64,000 nt of DNA from Streptomyces sp. P3 (GTDB taxonomy: Bacteria; Actinomycetota; Actinomycetes; Streptomycetales; Streptomycetaceae). Under the pieces are notes generated by a model. That model ran no database searches. It worked only from the letters and a program-made list of their open reading frames with translations, and was not told where the DNA came from. Positions 42,048 to 49,849 of this stretch are shown one piece after another (position 1 is the stretch's first letter; each line of letters starts with the position of its first letter). A program made the position numbers and the translations under genes. The stretch covers positions 9,424,001 through 9,488,000 of the forward strand of contig NZ_CP028369.1 of NCBI RefSeq assembly GCF_003032475.1, in the 5' to 3' direction.

Positions 42048-42064
42048 CCCGGTCCTTCGGGTAG
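42040..42064 (+). promoter_or_regulatory. SigB-like promoter motif for marR
   Basis: GTGT (42040-42043), a 15-base spacer, GGGTAG (42059-42064), then 36 bases to GTG 42101. Fits the SigB-family consensus GNNT-N14-16-GGGTA(C/T) except at the last base, the same deviation seen at four other sites. Confidence 0.55.
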
Positions 42065-42100
42065 GCCGACGTACATGACAAATCCGGTGGTCCGGCAGCC

Positions 42101-42613
42101 GTGACAGCGGGGTATGCGGACAGCTCCGACGACGGACGGTGGACGAACCGCGGGAGGCAGGCGCGGCAGGTCGCCGACGCGGTGGAGAGTCTGGTGGCCT
42201 GCTGGCTGGCGGCGGCGGAGGAGGCCTCTCCCCGGCTGCCCGCCCGGCAGCTCCATGCCCTGCGGACGGTCCGCGGCCGCCCGGAGATGAACCTGACGGC
42301 CCTGGCCGAGCACCTCGGCGTCGGTCTGCCCACCGCGAGCCGCCTCTGCGACCGGCTGGAGGCCGCGGGGCTGCTCGAGCGGGCCGTGCAGCCGCACAAC
42401 CGGCGTGAGGTGCAGCTCGTGCTGACCACCTACGGCCACCGCGTCCTCGCGGACGTGGCCGAGCGCCGGGTCCGGCGGCTCACCGCGGTGTTCGAGGCCA
42501 TGACGCCGGCCCAGCGCACCGCTCTGGAGCACGGCCTGTTCGCCTTCCACCAGGCCCGCAGGGCGACGGGCTCGCCGGCGTCCGGTCAGGGGCCCGCCGG
42601 TCCGCAGGGCTGA
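42101..42613 (+). CDS. MarR-family regulator
   Basis: A 170-residue MarR protein with a central winged helix: NLTALAEHLGVGLPTASRLCDRLEAAGLLERAVQPHNRREVQL. It is clearly paralogous to the MarR gene at 48579 (shared PTASRLCDRL / PSTSRLCDRL core), and the two bracket the stressosome operon. GTG 42101 is used. It is divergent from ndh and ends 9 bp before the convergent phosphatase gene. A SigB-like promoter directly upstream would make it a stress-induced gene. Confidence 0.9.
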   Translation: MTAGYADSSDDGRWTNRGRQARQVADAVESLVACWLAAAEEASPRLPARQLHALRTVRGRPEMNLTALAEHLGVGLPTASRLCDRLEAAGLLERAVQPHNRREVQLVLTTYGHRVLADVAERRVRRLTAVFEAMTPAQRTALEHGLFAFHQARRATGSPASGQGPAGPQG

Positions 42614-42622
42614 CCGCTCCGC

Positions 42623-44401
42623 TCACGCGCCGCCGCGAGCGTCACCGACCCGGCTGCCGACCCGGCCGGCGGTACGGCCGTCGACCTGGCCGTCCATCCG
42701 GGCGCCGACGTGGCTGTCGATGTGGCACAGCAGCAGACAGACATCGTCGTCGCGCTCGGAGTCGCTCAGCATCGGCTCCAGGATGCGTTCGGCCGCGCCG
42801 TCCAGGTCCGTGTCCAGCTCCTCGGCACCGAACGCGCCGAGCGCCGCCGCCAGCCGGTCGATCCCCGGGTCGATGCCCTGCGCCCGCCGCTCGACCAGGC
42901 CGTCGGTGTAGAGCGCCAGTGTGGAACCGGGTTCCAGCGGCGCCGTGTGGTCGGCGATCTCCTGGTGCAACGGGATGCCGAGCATCGCCCCCGGCCTGGC
43001 GTCCAGTGTGCGCACCCGTCCGTCCGGGCCGCGCAGCACGGGCGGCGGATGACCCGCGGCCGCCCACGTCAGCACGGGCTCGCCGGGCCGGAAGCGGGCG
43101 ATCACGGCGGTCGCGTACAGGTCGGGCTGGAGGCGGTGCAGAAAGGTGTGCAGCCGGGTCAGCAGCTCGCCGGGACTGCCTCCGTCGACGGCGTAGGCGC
43201 GCAACGCGGTGCGCAGCTGGCTCATCATCACCGCCGCGTGCAGCCCGTGCCCTGTCACGTCGCCGATGACGGTGATCAGGCTGCCGTCGGGCTGCCGGAA
43301 CGCGTCGTACCAGTCGCCGCCGATGTTCAGCCCGTACGTGGCGGGCAGATAGCGGGCCGCCAGCCGCAGCCCCGAGGTAGTAGGCAGCTCCGTCAGCAGG
43401 GCGCGCTGCAGCGTCTCGGCGATGTCCCGGTTGTGCTCGAAGCGGCGGGCGTTGTCGAGCGCGCCGCCCGCCCGCCGGGTGAGCTCCACGAGCATGACGG
43501 CGTCGTCGGGGTTCCAGCGCTCGCCGGGCGGGGTCAGCGTCAGCACGCCCAGCGGCGCCCGGCGCGTCGGCAGGGGCACGCACAGCAGCGGCCGGCCCGG
43601 ATGGAGCGCCGACGCCGGCAGGTCGTCCACACCGGGCAGACCGCCGGGACGGGCGGCCGCGTACTGGGGCCGGCCGGTGCGGGCCGCGACCACCGCGGCC
43701 GCGGGGCGCGGTGCGGACGCCCCCCGCTCGTCCTCGGCGTCGAACAGCCACACGTCGACCGTGCGGGCGTACTCGGGCACCAACAGCTCGGGCAGCCGGC
43801 GGACGATCTCCTCGTGGTTGAGGGAGGCCGTGAGCGCGGCGCTGGCGTCGGCGAGGAACGTCAGCCTGCGGCGGGCGTCCTCCGCCTCCCGGCGTGCCGC
43901 GCGTTCCGCCGCGAACGCCTCCCGCTGCGCCCGCCCGGCGGCGTCCAGGTCGGCGTGCAGCGCCAGGACGCCCTGGTTGGTCTGGTGCAGTTCCTCCCGG
44001 TGGAAGGCGACGAGCTCCTCCTGCCCGGTGAGCCGCTCCAGCACGAGCGCGGTGTCCTCGTCCGCGCCGAGGAGCGCCTCCGCCAAGGCGGTGACGTCGC
44101 CCGCCGCCGGATCGGTGACGGGGGCCGGGGCCGGCTCCGGGCAGGGTGCGGCGAACCGCCACGGCGGTTCGCCGCCGGCCGGCGAGGCGGCGACCTCGAC
44201 GTGCAGCGACCCCCCGGCCGCGGTCAGCTCGAGCCGCCAGCGGCCGCCCTTGGTCAGACACCGGCGCAGCCGCGCGCTGAGCGCGGCCGACAGCCGGATG
44301 CGGTCCAGCGGTGGCACGCCGTACGCGGCGGCCAGCCGGGCGACGGCGATACGCGCCCGTGCCGCGTCGTCGACGGCCCCGATCTGCCAGCTGCGCTTCA
44401 T
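42623..44401 (-). CDS. GAF-domain SpoIIE/RsbU-type PP2C phosphatase
   Basis: A 592-residue phosphatase. After an N-terminal region resembling the degenerate ATPase-like lead of such proteins (residues 1-90) and a coiled coil (about 120-180, EELHQTNQGVLALHADLDAAGRA), a GAF domain (about 185-345) precedes a PP2C/SpoIIE domain (NIGGDWYDAF, GDVTGHGLHAAVMM, YTDGLVERRAQGIDPG, DDDVCLLL). In the Rsb pathway such enzymes are the RsbU role: activated by RsbT they dephosphorylate an RsbV-like STAS protein. It is the last gene of the stressosome operon, with ATG overlapping the previous stop (ATGA). Confidence 0.92.
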   Translation of the reverse strand: MKRSWQIGAVDDAARARIAVARLAAAYGVPPLDRIRLSAALSARLRRCLTKGGRWRLELTAAGGSLHVEVAASPAGGEPPWRFAAPCPEPAPAPVTDPAAGDVTALAEALLGADEDTALVLERLTGQEELVAFHREELHQTNQGVLALHADLDAAGRAQREAFAAERAARREAEDARRRLTFLADASAALTASLNHEEIVRRLPELLVPEYARTVDVWLFDAEDERGASAPRPAAAVVAARTGRPQYAAARPGGLPGVDDLPASALHPGRPLLCVPLPTRRAPLGVLTLTPPGERWNPDDAVMLVELTRRAGGALDNARRFEHNRDIAETLQRALLTELPTTSGLRLAARYLPATYGLNIGGDWYDAFRQPDGSLITVIGDVTGHGLHAAVMMSQLRTALRAYAVDGGSPGELLTRLHTFLHRLQPDLYATAVIARFRPGEPVLTWAAAGHPPPVLRGPDGRVRTLDARPGAMLGIPLHQEIADHTAPLEPGSTLALYTDGLVERRAQGIDPGIDRLAAALGAFGAEELDTDLDGAAERILEPMLSDSERDDDVCLLLCHIDSHVGARMDGQVDGRTAGRVGSRVGDARGGA

Positions 44402-45474
44402 GAACGGTCCGACGGGTTCGGGGACAGGACGGCCACGGCGGTGTCGTCCCGTACGGGTCGGGCGGAACTGCCGGCGTCGCGCACCGTCACGGCGGCCGTG
44501 AGGGCGGGGTCGGCGCACAGCAGACGGGGGTCGGCGGGCGGCGCCCAGCGACTGGGCAGCCCGTCGCTGTGCAGCACGAGCAGCCGGTCCGCGGCCCAGT
44601 CGGCCTCCGTCTCCGGCAGGGTGGCGGGCCGGTGCACGCCGACTATGCCCGGCCGGGAGATCAGATGCCGCCAGGAGTCGCCCTCGCGCAGTCGCGCCCC
44701 GATGTTGCCGATGCCGGCGAAGCGCAGCCGCCCGGCGCGCAGGTCGAGCCGGGCCACCCCGACCGCCGCGCCCCGTGTGCCGCGCAGCGCGCCGTCCAGG
44801 CGGCGCAGCAGCTCGGCCGGCGGGAGGTGGGCGCCGCGCCGCGCCTCCGCCACCGCGGCCGCGGAGGCGCGGGCCGCCTCGGGCCCGTGCCCCAGCCCGT
44901 CGGCCATCATCAGCGTCAGCCCGTCGCCGTCCCGTACGCAGGTCCAGGCGTCTCCGGAGCACTCGCCGCCCCCGAAGGGGATGTTGATCCCGCCGGCCCG
45001 CACCGCGGCGGGGGAGTGCGGGGACGAGGCACCGGCCGGGCCGCGACGGTCGAAGGAGACCGTCGCGCCGCCGATCCGGGCCAGTGCCACGGTCCCGCGG
45101 CCCGGGACGCTGTGCAGGTCGAAGTCGTCCGACAGCCGTCGGCAGGTGCCCAGCCCCGCTCCCAGGGAGCCCGCGGTGGAGAACCCGTCGCCGAGTGCGG
45201 CCGGGACGTCGGATATGCCCGGGCCGTGGTCGACGGCGACGATCTGCACCAGCAGGGCTTCGGAGGGCCCGCCCGGCGCGGCGACCGCCTCCACGAGCAA
45301 CTGCCCGCCCCGCGCGTGCTTGAGCAGGTTGGTCGCCAGCTCGGTGGCGACCAGCGCGGCGTCGGCGGTGCGCGGCCCGTCCAGTCCGGCCAGCGCCGCC
45401 GCGTCCTCCGCGGCCACCCGGGCGTCGCGCACCCGCGTCGAGTCGTGCACCGGGACGTCCCACACGCGCGTCAT
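44398..45474 (-). CDS. RsbT-like ATPase fused to RsbX-like PP2C
   Basis: A 358-residue fusion. Residues 1-140 are a GHKL ATPase of the RsbT/RsbW kind (ALVATELATNLLKHARGG as N box, AVDHGPGISD as G1, GSLGAGLGTCRRL as G2). Residues about 150-350 are an RsbX-type PP2C (GGGECSGDAWTCV, MMADGLGHGPEAARA, VLHSDGLPSRW). RsbX in Bacillus removes phosphate from RsbS and RsbR to reset the stressosome, so a reset role is likely and the kinase-like half could tie it to the complex. Its start overlaps the rsbT stop (ATGA). Confidence 0.9.
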   Translation of the reverse strand: MTRVWDVPVHDSTRVRDARVAAEDAAALAGLDGPRTADAALVATELATNLLKHARGGQLLVEAVAAPGGPSEALLVQIVAVDHGPGISDVPAALGDGFSTAGSLGAGLGTCRRLSDDFDLHSVPGRGTVALARIGGATVSFDRRGPAGASSPHSPAAVRAGGINIPFGGGECSGDAWTCVRDGDGLTLMMADGLGHGPEAARASAAAVAEARRGAHLPPAELLRRLDGALRGTRGAAVGVARLDLRAGRLRFAGIGNIGARLREGDSWRHLISRPGIVGVHRPATLPETEADWAADRLLVLHSDGLPSRWAPPADPRLLCADPALTAAVTVRDAGSSARPVRDDTAVAVLSPNPSDRS

Positions 45475-45923
45475 CCGGGTTGCTCCTCACGCGGCCGGGG
45501 CGGGCGGACCGCCCAGGAGGTCACCGTGACCGTGGTGCCGGCCCCCGGCGCGCTGTCGATGGCGAAGTCGTGCACCAGCCGGCGCGCGCCGCCGAGTCCC
45601 ATCCCCAGCCCCTCGCCCGAGGTGAAGCCGTCGCTGAGGGCCTGGTCCAGGTCGGCGATGCCCGGCCCGCCGTCGGTGAAGGTCAGCCGCAGCCCCCGTG
45701 CCGCCCGTCCGTCCGACACCTCCCGGGCCTCCACCTCGCCGCCACCGCCGTAGATCAGCGTGTTGCGGGCCAGTTCGCTGGCGGCGGTGACCAGTTTGGT
45801 CTGCTCCACCAGCCCGAAGCCGAGCGCCGACGCCGCCTGGCGCACATGCTGCCGTACCCACACGAGGTCCAGGTCCGAACGGATCGGCAGGCGGGCGTCG
45901 ACGCCCGCGGACGTCTCGCTCAC
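45471..45923 (-). CDS. rsbT: stressosome serine kinase / switch protein RsbT
   Basis: A 150-residue RsbT. LVWVRQHVRQAASALGFGLVEQTKLVTAASELARNTLIYGG contains the N box, FTDGGPGIADLDQAL the G1 box, GFTSGEGLGMGLGGARRL the G2 box. RsbT phosphorylates RsbS and RsbR after stress, then leaves the complex to switch on an RsbU-type phosphatase. GTG 45923 overlaps the rsbS stop (GTGA) and its own stop overlaps the next start, so stoichiometric coupled synthesis is expected. Confidence 0.95.
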   Translation of the reverse strand: MSETSAGVDARLPIRSDLDLVWVRQHVRQAASALGFGLVEQTKLVTAASELARNTLIYGGGGEVEAREVSDGRAARGLRLTFTDGGPGIADLDQALSDGFTSGEGLGMGLGGARRLVHDFAIDSAPGAGTTVTVTSWAVRPPRPREEQPG

Positions 45924-46324
45924 CGAGGCTCCCGGCGAGGGTCGTCCGGCGACGCCGCGAGCAGTTCCATGGCGGCCTCGGTGCTCAGCGCCGTCCGCAG
46001 CCCCGGCAGTGTCAGCCCCAGCTCCACCAGCGTGATCGCCACCGCGGGACGCATGCCGGCCACCACGGTCCGCGCGGCCAGCAGCCGGGCGCTCGCCGCG
46101 ATCTCCGCCAGCACCCGACCCAGGAACGAGTCGACGATCTCCACGCCGGAGATGTCGATGACCACGCCGGTGACCCGGCTGCGGACGATCGACTCGGCGA
46201 CGTCCTGCTGGAGCTGCTCCGCCGCTCCGTCGTGCAGGTCGCCCTGAAGGGTGATCAGCAGGACGTCGCCGAGCCGCAGCACGGGCACATGGGCGGTGCC
46301 CGCGCGGGAGAGGTCGTGGTTCAC
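45920..46324 (-). CDS. rsbS: stressosome scaffold STAS protein RsbS
   Basis: A 134-residue STAS protein. VVIDISGVEIVDSFLGR has the phospho-acceptor Ser66 (Bacillus RsbS Ser59), and VVAGMRPAVAITLVELGL is the nearly invariant RsbS core. With RsbR it builds the icosahedral stressosome that holds RsbT until phosphorylated. The start GTG 46324 overlaps the rsbR stop (GTGA). N-terminal residues before LRLGDVLLITLQG are few, as in all RsbS proteins. Confidence 0.95.
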   Translation of the reverse strand: MNHDLSRAGTAHVPVLRLGDVLLITLQGDLHDGAAEQLQQDVAESIVRSRVTGVVIDISGVEIVDSFLGRVLAEIAASARLLAARTVVAGMRPAVAITLVELGLTLPGLRTALSTEAAMELLAASPDDPRREPR

Positions 46325-47229
46325 CGGGTACCCGCACCGCCGGACGGGGCTGACACGATGCCGGCGCCCAGCCGGTCGAGTGCGTACGCCAGGGCGTCGG
46401 CGAGGCTCGACCGGGTGACGACGGGCAGGTCCAGGCCGAGGTGCACGATCGTCTGCGCGATGGCGGGCCGGATGCCCGAGACGACACACTCCGCGCCCAT
46501 CAGCCGCACGGCGGCGACCGTCTTCATCAGGTGCTGCGCGACGAGCGAGTCGACGGTCGGCACCCCGGTGATGTCCAGGATCGCGAACCGCGCCTGCTGG
46601 TCGACGACCGACTCCAGCAGCGTCTCCATCACGACCTGGCTGCGCGCGCTGTCGAGCGTCCCGATCAGCGGCACGGCGACGATGCCGTCCCACAGCCGGA
46701 TGACCGGCGTGGCGACCTCCGTCAGCTGCAGCTGCTGCCGGTCGATGAGGGCCTGGCCCTCGGTCAGCGAGGTCTCCAGGACCACCAGCCGCAGAGTGCC
46801 CATCAACGCGGTCAGGGTCGTCGCACACTCCCTGAGGTGCTCGGCGGGCGCCGACGGCAGGTCGGTGACCAGGAGATCCACCACGGGTGTGCGCAGGGCG
46901 TCCACCTCGTGGGAGATCTGTGCGTTGCCGAGACCGGCGCGCGCCCGGGCGGCCGCCATCCTGGCCAACTGCTCGCGCACCGGCGTGAATCCGGCGCTGT
47001 CGGAGTCCTCCACCCGGCCTGAGGCGGCCACCCGGGCGAGCGCGTCGACGACGCCGCGGCCCGCCTCCACCGCCTCGTCCCGCGAGACCGTGAACACGGC
47101 GCGGAACAGGGTCTCGTCGGCCCAGCGCTGGGCGATCTGCTCGCGGCGACGGCCCAGGAACGCCCCCACCTCCGCCACGGGCGCCGCCCGCTCGGCCGGC
47201 CGCTCCGCAGCCGTCTGTTCTTCCGGCAT
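46321..47229 (-). CDS. rsbR: stressosome sensor RsbR (RsbRD-type N-terminus)
   Basis: A 302-residue RsbR. The N-terminal 150 residues form a helical RsbRD_N-type sensor (FLGRRREQIAQRWADETLFRA-like) instead of the non-haem globin of RsbRA. The C-terminal STAS has TVDSLVAQHL with Ser228 at the position of Bacillus Thr171, and GIRPAIAQTIVHLGLD with Thr260 equal to Thr205. So both phospho-acceptor sites are retained, one as serine. ATG 47229 has GAGGAG six bases upstream; GTG 47238 would overlap the previous stop. Confidence 0.93.
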   Translation of the reverse strand: MPEEQTAAERPAERAAPVAEVGAFLGRRREQIAQRWADETLFRAVFTVSRDEAVEAGRGVVDALARVAASGRVEDSDSAGFTPVREQLARMAAARARAGLGNAQISHEVDALRTPVVDLLVTDLPSAPAEHLRECATTLTALMGTLRLVVLETSLTEGQALIDRQQLQLTEVATPVIRLWDGIVAVPLIGTLDSARSQVVMETLLESVVDQQARFAILDITGVPTVDSLVAQHLMKTVAAVRLMGAECVVSGIRPAIAQTIVHLGLDLPVVTRSSLADALAYALDRLGAGIVSAPSGGAGTR

Positions 47230-47234
47230 CTCTC

Positions 47235-48503
47235 TCACTCCTCGTCCGCGTCGTGCCGTTGCGGTCCCGGCGGGACACTGCCGTGCGTCCCGCCGGGCGA
47301 CAGCTGTGAGCCGGGGCGGCCGGACGGCGACGGGGACGGCTGTCCGAACCAGTCGAGACACACGACCAGCGCGTCGTCGTCCGGCTCGGGTCTGCCCCGG
47401 TGGCCGGCCAGCGCACGCAGTACCGCGCCCGGCACGTCCGCCGCCGGCAGCAGGGCCGCCGACGCCACCGCCCGGGCGAGCGCGTGCTCGCCGTACGCCT
47501 CGCCGCCCGGCGCGACGACCGCGTGCACCCCGTCGCTGACGAAGAGCAGCCGGTCGCCGGGCAGCAGGGTGAGCTCCTGCGCCACGTAGTCGGTCTCCTC
47601 GAACATGCCCAGCGGAAGCTGCGCGTCCAGTTCCACCCGGGTCAGTGCCCGGTCGCGCACCAGCAGCAGGTGCGGCGAACCGGCGTCGACGACCTGAACG
47701 CGTCCGGTGGACAGCTCGATGTCCACCAGGAGGACCGACAGATGGGCCTCGCCCCCGTAGTGGGCGTGGATCGCCTGGTCCGCCAGGGCCGCCTGGTCCG
47801 CGATCGGGACGCCGGCCCGGCGCGCGTTGCGCAGTGCGTTGATGCCGAGGCTGGTCAGCAGTGACGCCTCGATGCCCTCGCCCATCCCGTCGGTGACGCA
47901 CACCGTCAGACGGTCGTCGTCGGCCGCCCAGTCGAAGTTGTCGCCGAACACGGCGTAGGCGGGCTGCAGTTGGGCGCCCAGGGCGTACTCGTCCCGGGCA
48001 CAGGACCGGGCCGGGAGCAACTGCCACTGGATCTCGGCCGCCAGCGTCAGCCGGTCCTTGCGGCGCGCACGCCGGTACGCGTCGGTGTCGCGCTCGGCGA
48101 CGACGATCTCGTGCCCCAGCAGCTGCGCCACCTCGGCGAGCTCGGTGAGCCGTTCCCGGGCCTGTGCCCCCGGCAGCGTGACCGACAGGACGCCCAGCCG
48201 GTCGCCGCGCACGGTCACGGGCAGGTGCGCGAGGACGAGTCCGTCGCCGAGTTCCTCGACATGCGGTTCCTGGGCGCCGAAGGCGCGGCCGGGCGCGCTG
48301 CCGTGCACGGCGGCCGGCGCCGGGCCGCCCGTGCCCCGCGCGCCGCCGAGCACGGGCAGCAGCACCGTCAGTCCGTAGTCGGCCAGCCGGAGTTCGACCG
48401 CTTCCGCCGCGTAGTGTCCGCGCAGCACCTCGCACAGCGCGTCGGGCAACCGGTGCGGTGCCGCGGAGCGCAGGGCGCGTCCCGCGGCGACGAGTCTGTT
48501 CAC
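47235..48503 (-). CDS. SpoIIE/RsbU-type PP2C phosphatase
   Basis: A 422-residue phosphatase, first gene of the leftward stressosome operon. A GAF-like N-terminal half (HRLPDALCEVLRGHYAAEAVELRLADYGL) is followed by a PP2C domain (GAQLQPAYAVFGDNFDWAADDDRL, VTDGMGEGIEASL, VSDGVHAVV, PDDDALVV). Some metal-binding positions are conservative variants. GTG 48503 is the first plausible start; its frame continues upstream without homology. Together with the terminal GAF-PP2C it gives the operon two RsbU-like outputs. It is divergent from the second marR gene with 75 bp between. Confidence 0.88.
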   Translation of the reverse strand: MNRLVAAGRALRSAAPHRLPDALCEVLRGHYAAEAVELRLADYGLTVLLPVLGGARGTGGPAPAAVHGSAPGRAFGAQEPHVEELGDGLVLAHLPVTVRGDRLGVLSVTLPGAQARERLTELAEVAQLLGHEIVVAERDTDAYRRARRKDRLTLAAEIQWQLLPARSCARDEYALGAQLQPAYAVFGDNFDWAADDDRLTVCVTDGMGEGIEASLLTSLGINALRNARRAGVPIADQAALADQAIHAHYGGEAHLSVLLVDIELSTGRVQVVDAGSPHLLLVRDRALTRVELDAQLPLGMFEETDYVAQELTLLPGDRLLFVSDGVHAVVAPGGEAYGEHALARAVASAALLPAADVPGAVLRALAGHRGRPEPDDDALVVCLDWFGQPSPSPSGRPGSQLSPGGTHGSVPPGPQRHDADEE

Positions 48504-48578
48504 GCGGCCGGTCCCGTCGTCGCCCCGCGTCGGGTGCGGGCTGACAGTCGCCCCGATCCCTGCGAGAGTGTCACCGTG

Positions 48579-49052
48579 ATGTCCTCCTCCTCGCGTCCGC
48601 AGCCCCAACAGGTGGCGCGTGTGACCTCACAGGCGTCCGAGCTGCTGGAAGTCCTGTGGGGTCGTGCCTCCACGGCGCCGGTCTCCGCGTCCCAGCTGCG
48701 CGTGCTGTTCATCCTGGAGCACCAGGAAGGAATCAACCTGCGCACGCTCGCCGACTCCCTCGGGTCCACTCCACCGTCCACCAGTCGCCTGTGCGACCGG
48801 CTGCAGGCCGTCGGGTTCGTGGAACGCCGGACCGCCGCCGGCAGCCGCCGGGAGCTGGAGCTGTGCCTGAGCCGTCGCGGGCGCGCCTTCCTCGCCGACC
48901 TCAGGTCACGCCGGGAGGCGGCGCTGGAGGGCGTGCTGGAACAGATGCCGGCGGTGCAGCGCACCGCGCTGCTGAGGGGGCTGGAGGCGTTCTGCGCGGC
49001 CGCGGCCTCGCAGATCCACGACTCCGACGCCGCTGACGCCCGTACCGCCTGA
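48579..49052 (+). CDS. MarR-family regulator
   Basis: A 157-residue MarR protein, paralogue of the one at 42101. ASQLRVLFILEHQEGINLRTLADSLGSTPPSTSRLCDRLQAVGFVERR is the winged helix. It is divergent from the stressosome operon and is the natural candidate to regulate it. A perfect palindrome of MarR-operator type lies, unexpectedly, 88 bp beyond its stop. ATG 48579 is used; GTG 48576 directly before it is also possible. Confidence 0.9.
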   Translation: MSSSSRPQPQQVARVTSQASELLEVLWGRASTAPVSASQLRVLFILEHQEGINLRTLADSLGSTPPSTSRLCDRLQAVGFVERRTAAGSRRELELCLSRRGRAFLADLRSRREAALEGVLEQMPAVQRTALLRGLEAFCAAAASQIHDSDAADARTA

Positions 49053-49140
49053 CGGTGTCCCCGCGTGCTCGGGTTCGCCCACAGGCACATCGGTGATCAT
49101 CCCTCCCGCATCTGTCCCGCTCACTCTGTTGCCTCGCGAG

Positions 49141-49164
49141 GACAGTTGTCAAATGACAACTGTC
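49141..49164. promoter_or_regulatory. orphan 24-bp perfect palindrome, MarR-operator-like
   Basis: GACAGTTGTCA-AA-TGACAACTGTC: 11-bp arms (49141-49151 and 49154-49164) and a 2-base centre. Length, symmetry and TTGTCA/TGACAA half-sites look like a MarR-type operator. It lies between two convergent genes, downstream of both. On the minus strand the palindrome contains TTGACA, a perfect -35. Confidence 0.6.
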
Positions 49165-49238
49165 GGGCGGCAGTCGTCCGCACCTGCGCTTTTCCCGAGT
49201 CGCCCCCCGGGCCGGGCCCGGCCTGCGGACGACGGCCG

Positions 49239-49628
49239 TCAGTCGCCCGGGGCTCCTGGCGCCTGCTGACGGTCGATGAGCCCCAGGGCGTCGTCCGCCT
49301 TCTCCGATATGGGCACCGTGATACTGACCCCGGTCAGCTCCAGCACGCGGCGCACGGCCGGCCTCGGATTGATCACGTGCACGCTGCCCGGCAGGTTCCG
49401 GGCCTCCTGGTAGACCCGCAGGATGATGTTCATCCCGGACGAGTCCATGAACGGGACCTCGGAGAGGTCGATGAGGAAGTGCCGCCGTCCGTGATGGAGC
49501 TGGTTGGCCAGATGCGCCTGGAACTCGGTCGCGGTGTCGAGATCCAGATGGCCCTCGACCGACACCAGGGCGACGTCCTCACGAGGCAGCGTGACCTCGA
49601 CGGACAGGGGGTTCTGGGCGATGGACAC
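49239..49628 (-). CDS. RsbV-like STAS anti-anti-sigma factor
   Basis: A 129-residue STAS protein. VSVEGHLDLDTATEFQAHL and IDLSEVPFMDSSGMNIILRV show the fold; the phosphorylatable serine is Ser63 or Ser64 in MDSSG. Dephosphorylated by a PP2C it would bind an RsbW-like kinase and free a sigma factor. GTG 49628 is chosen for the excellent GGAGGA element 5-11 bases before it; the longer frame from 49832 is rejected. A SigB-like promoter lies 32 bp upstream of the start, suggesting positive feedback. Confidence 0.93.
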   Translation of the reverse strand: MSIAQNPLSVEVTLPREDVALVSVEGHLDLDTATEFQAHLANQLHHGRRHFLIDLSEVPFMDSSGMNIILRVYQEARNLPGSVHVINPRPAVRRVLELTGVSITVPISEKADDALGLIDRQQAPGAPGD

Positions 49629-49660
49629 GTGTTCCTCCGAAAGCTGGGGGTCGGGGGCGT

Positions 49661-49685
49661 CTACCCCGGCGGGCGACTTCGATGC
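49661..49685 (-). promoter_or_regulatory. SigB-like promoter motif for the STAS gene
   Basis: On the minus strand GCAT (49685-49682), 15 bases, GGGTAG (49666-49661), then 32 bases to GTG 49628 with its ribosome site in between. Same spacing and -10 as at 42040 and 58020. Confidence 0.55.
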
Positions 49686-49849
49686 GCCGGGGCGGCGGGC
49701 CGGTGCGGGCGGGCGCACGGGAATGTTCCCCATCGTCCTGTCCTGCCCCTTTCCACCTGCGGATCCCCGGCCTGTCGGTGCGCACAGCCGGATACCCCCG
49801 AACCCCGACCTCATGCATCCGCCCCCGCACACCCGTCACGGCGGGCGCC

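Noticed and set aside
48906..49124. Minus-strand frame antisense to marR, starting near the orphan palindrome
   Set aside because: Possible transcript but the protein has no features and the ribosome site is too close to its ATG; mentioned only under the palindrome finding.
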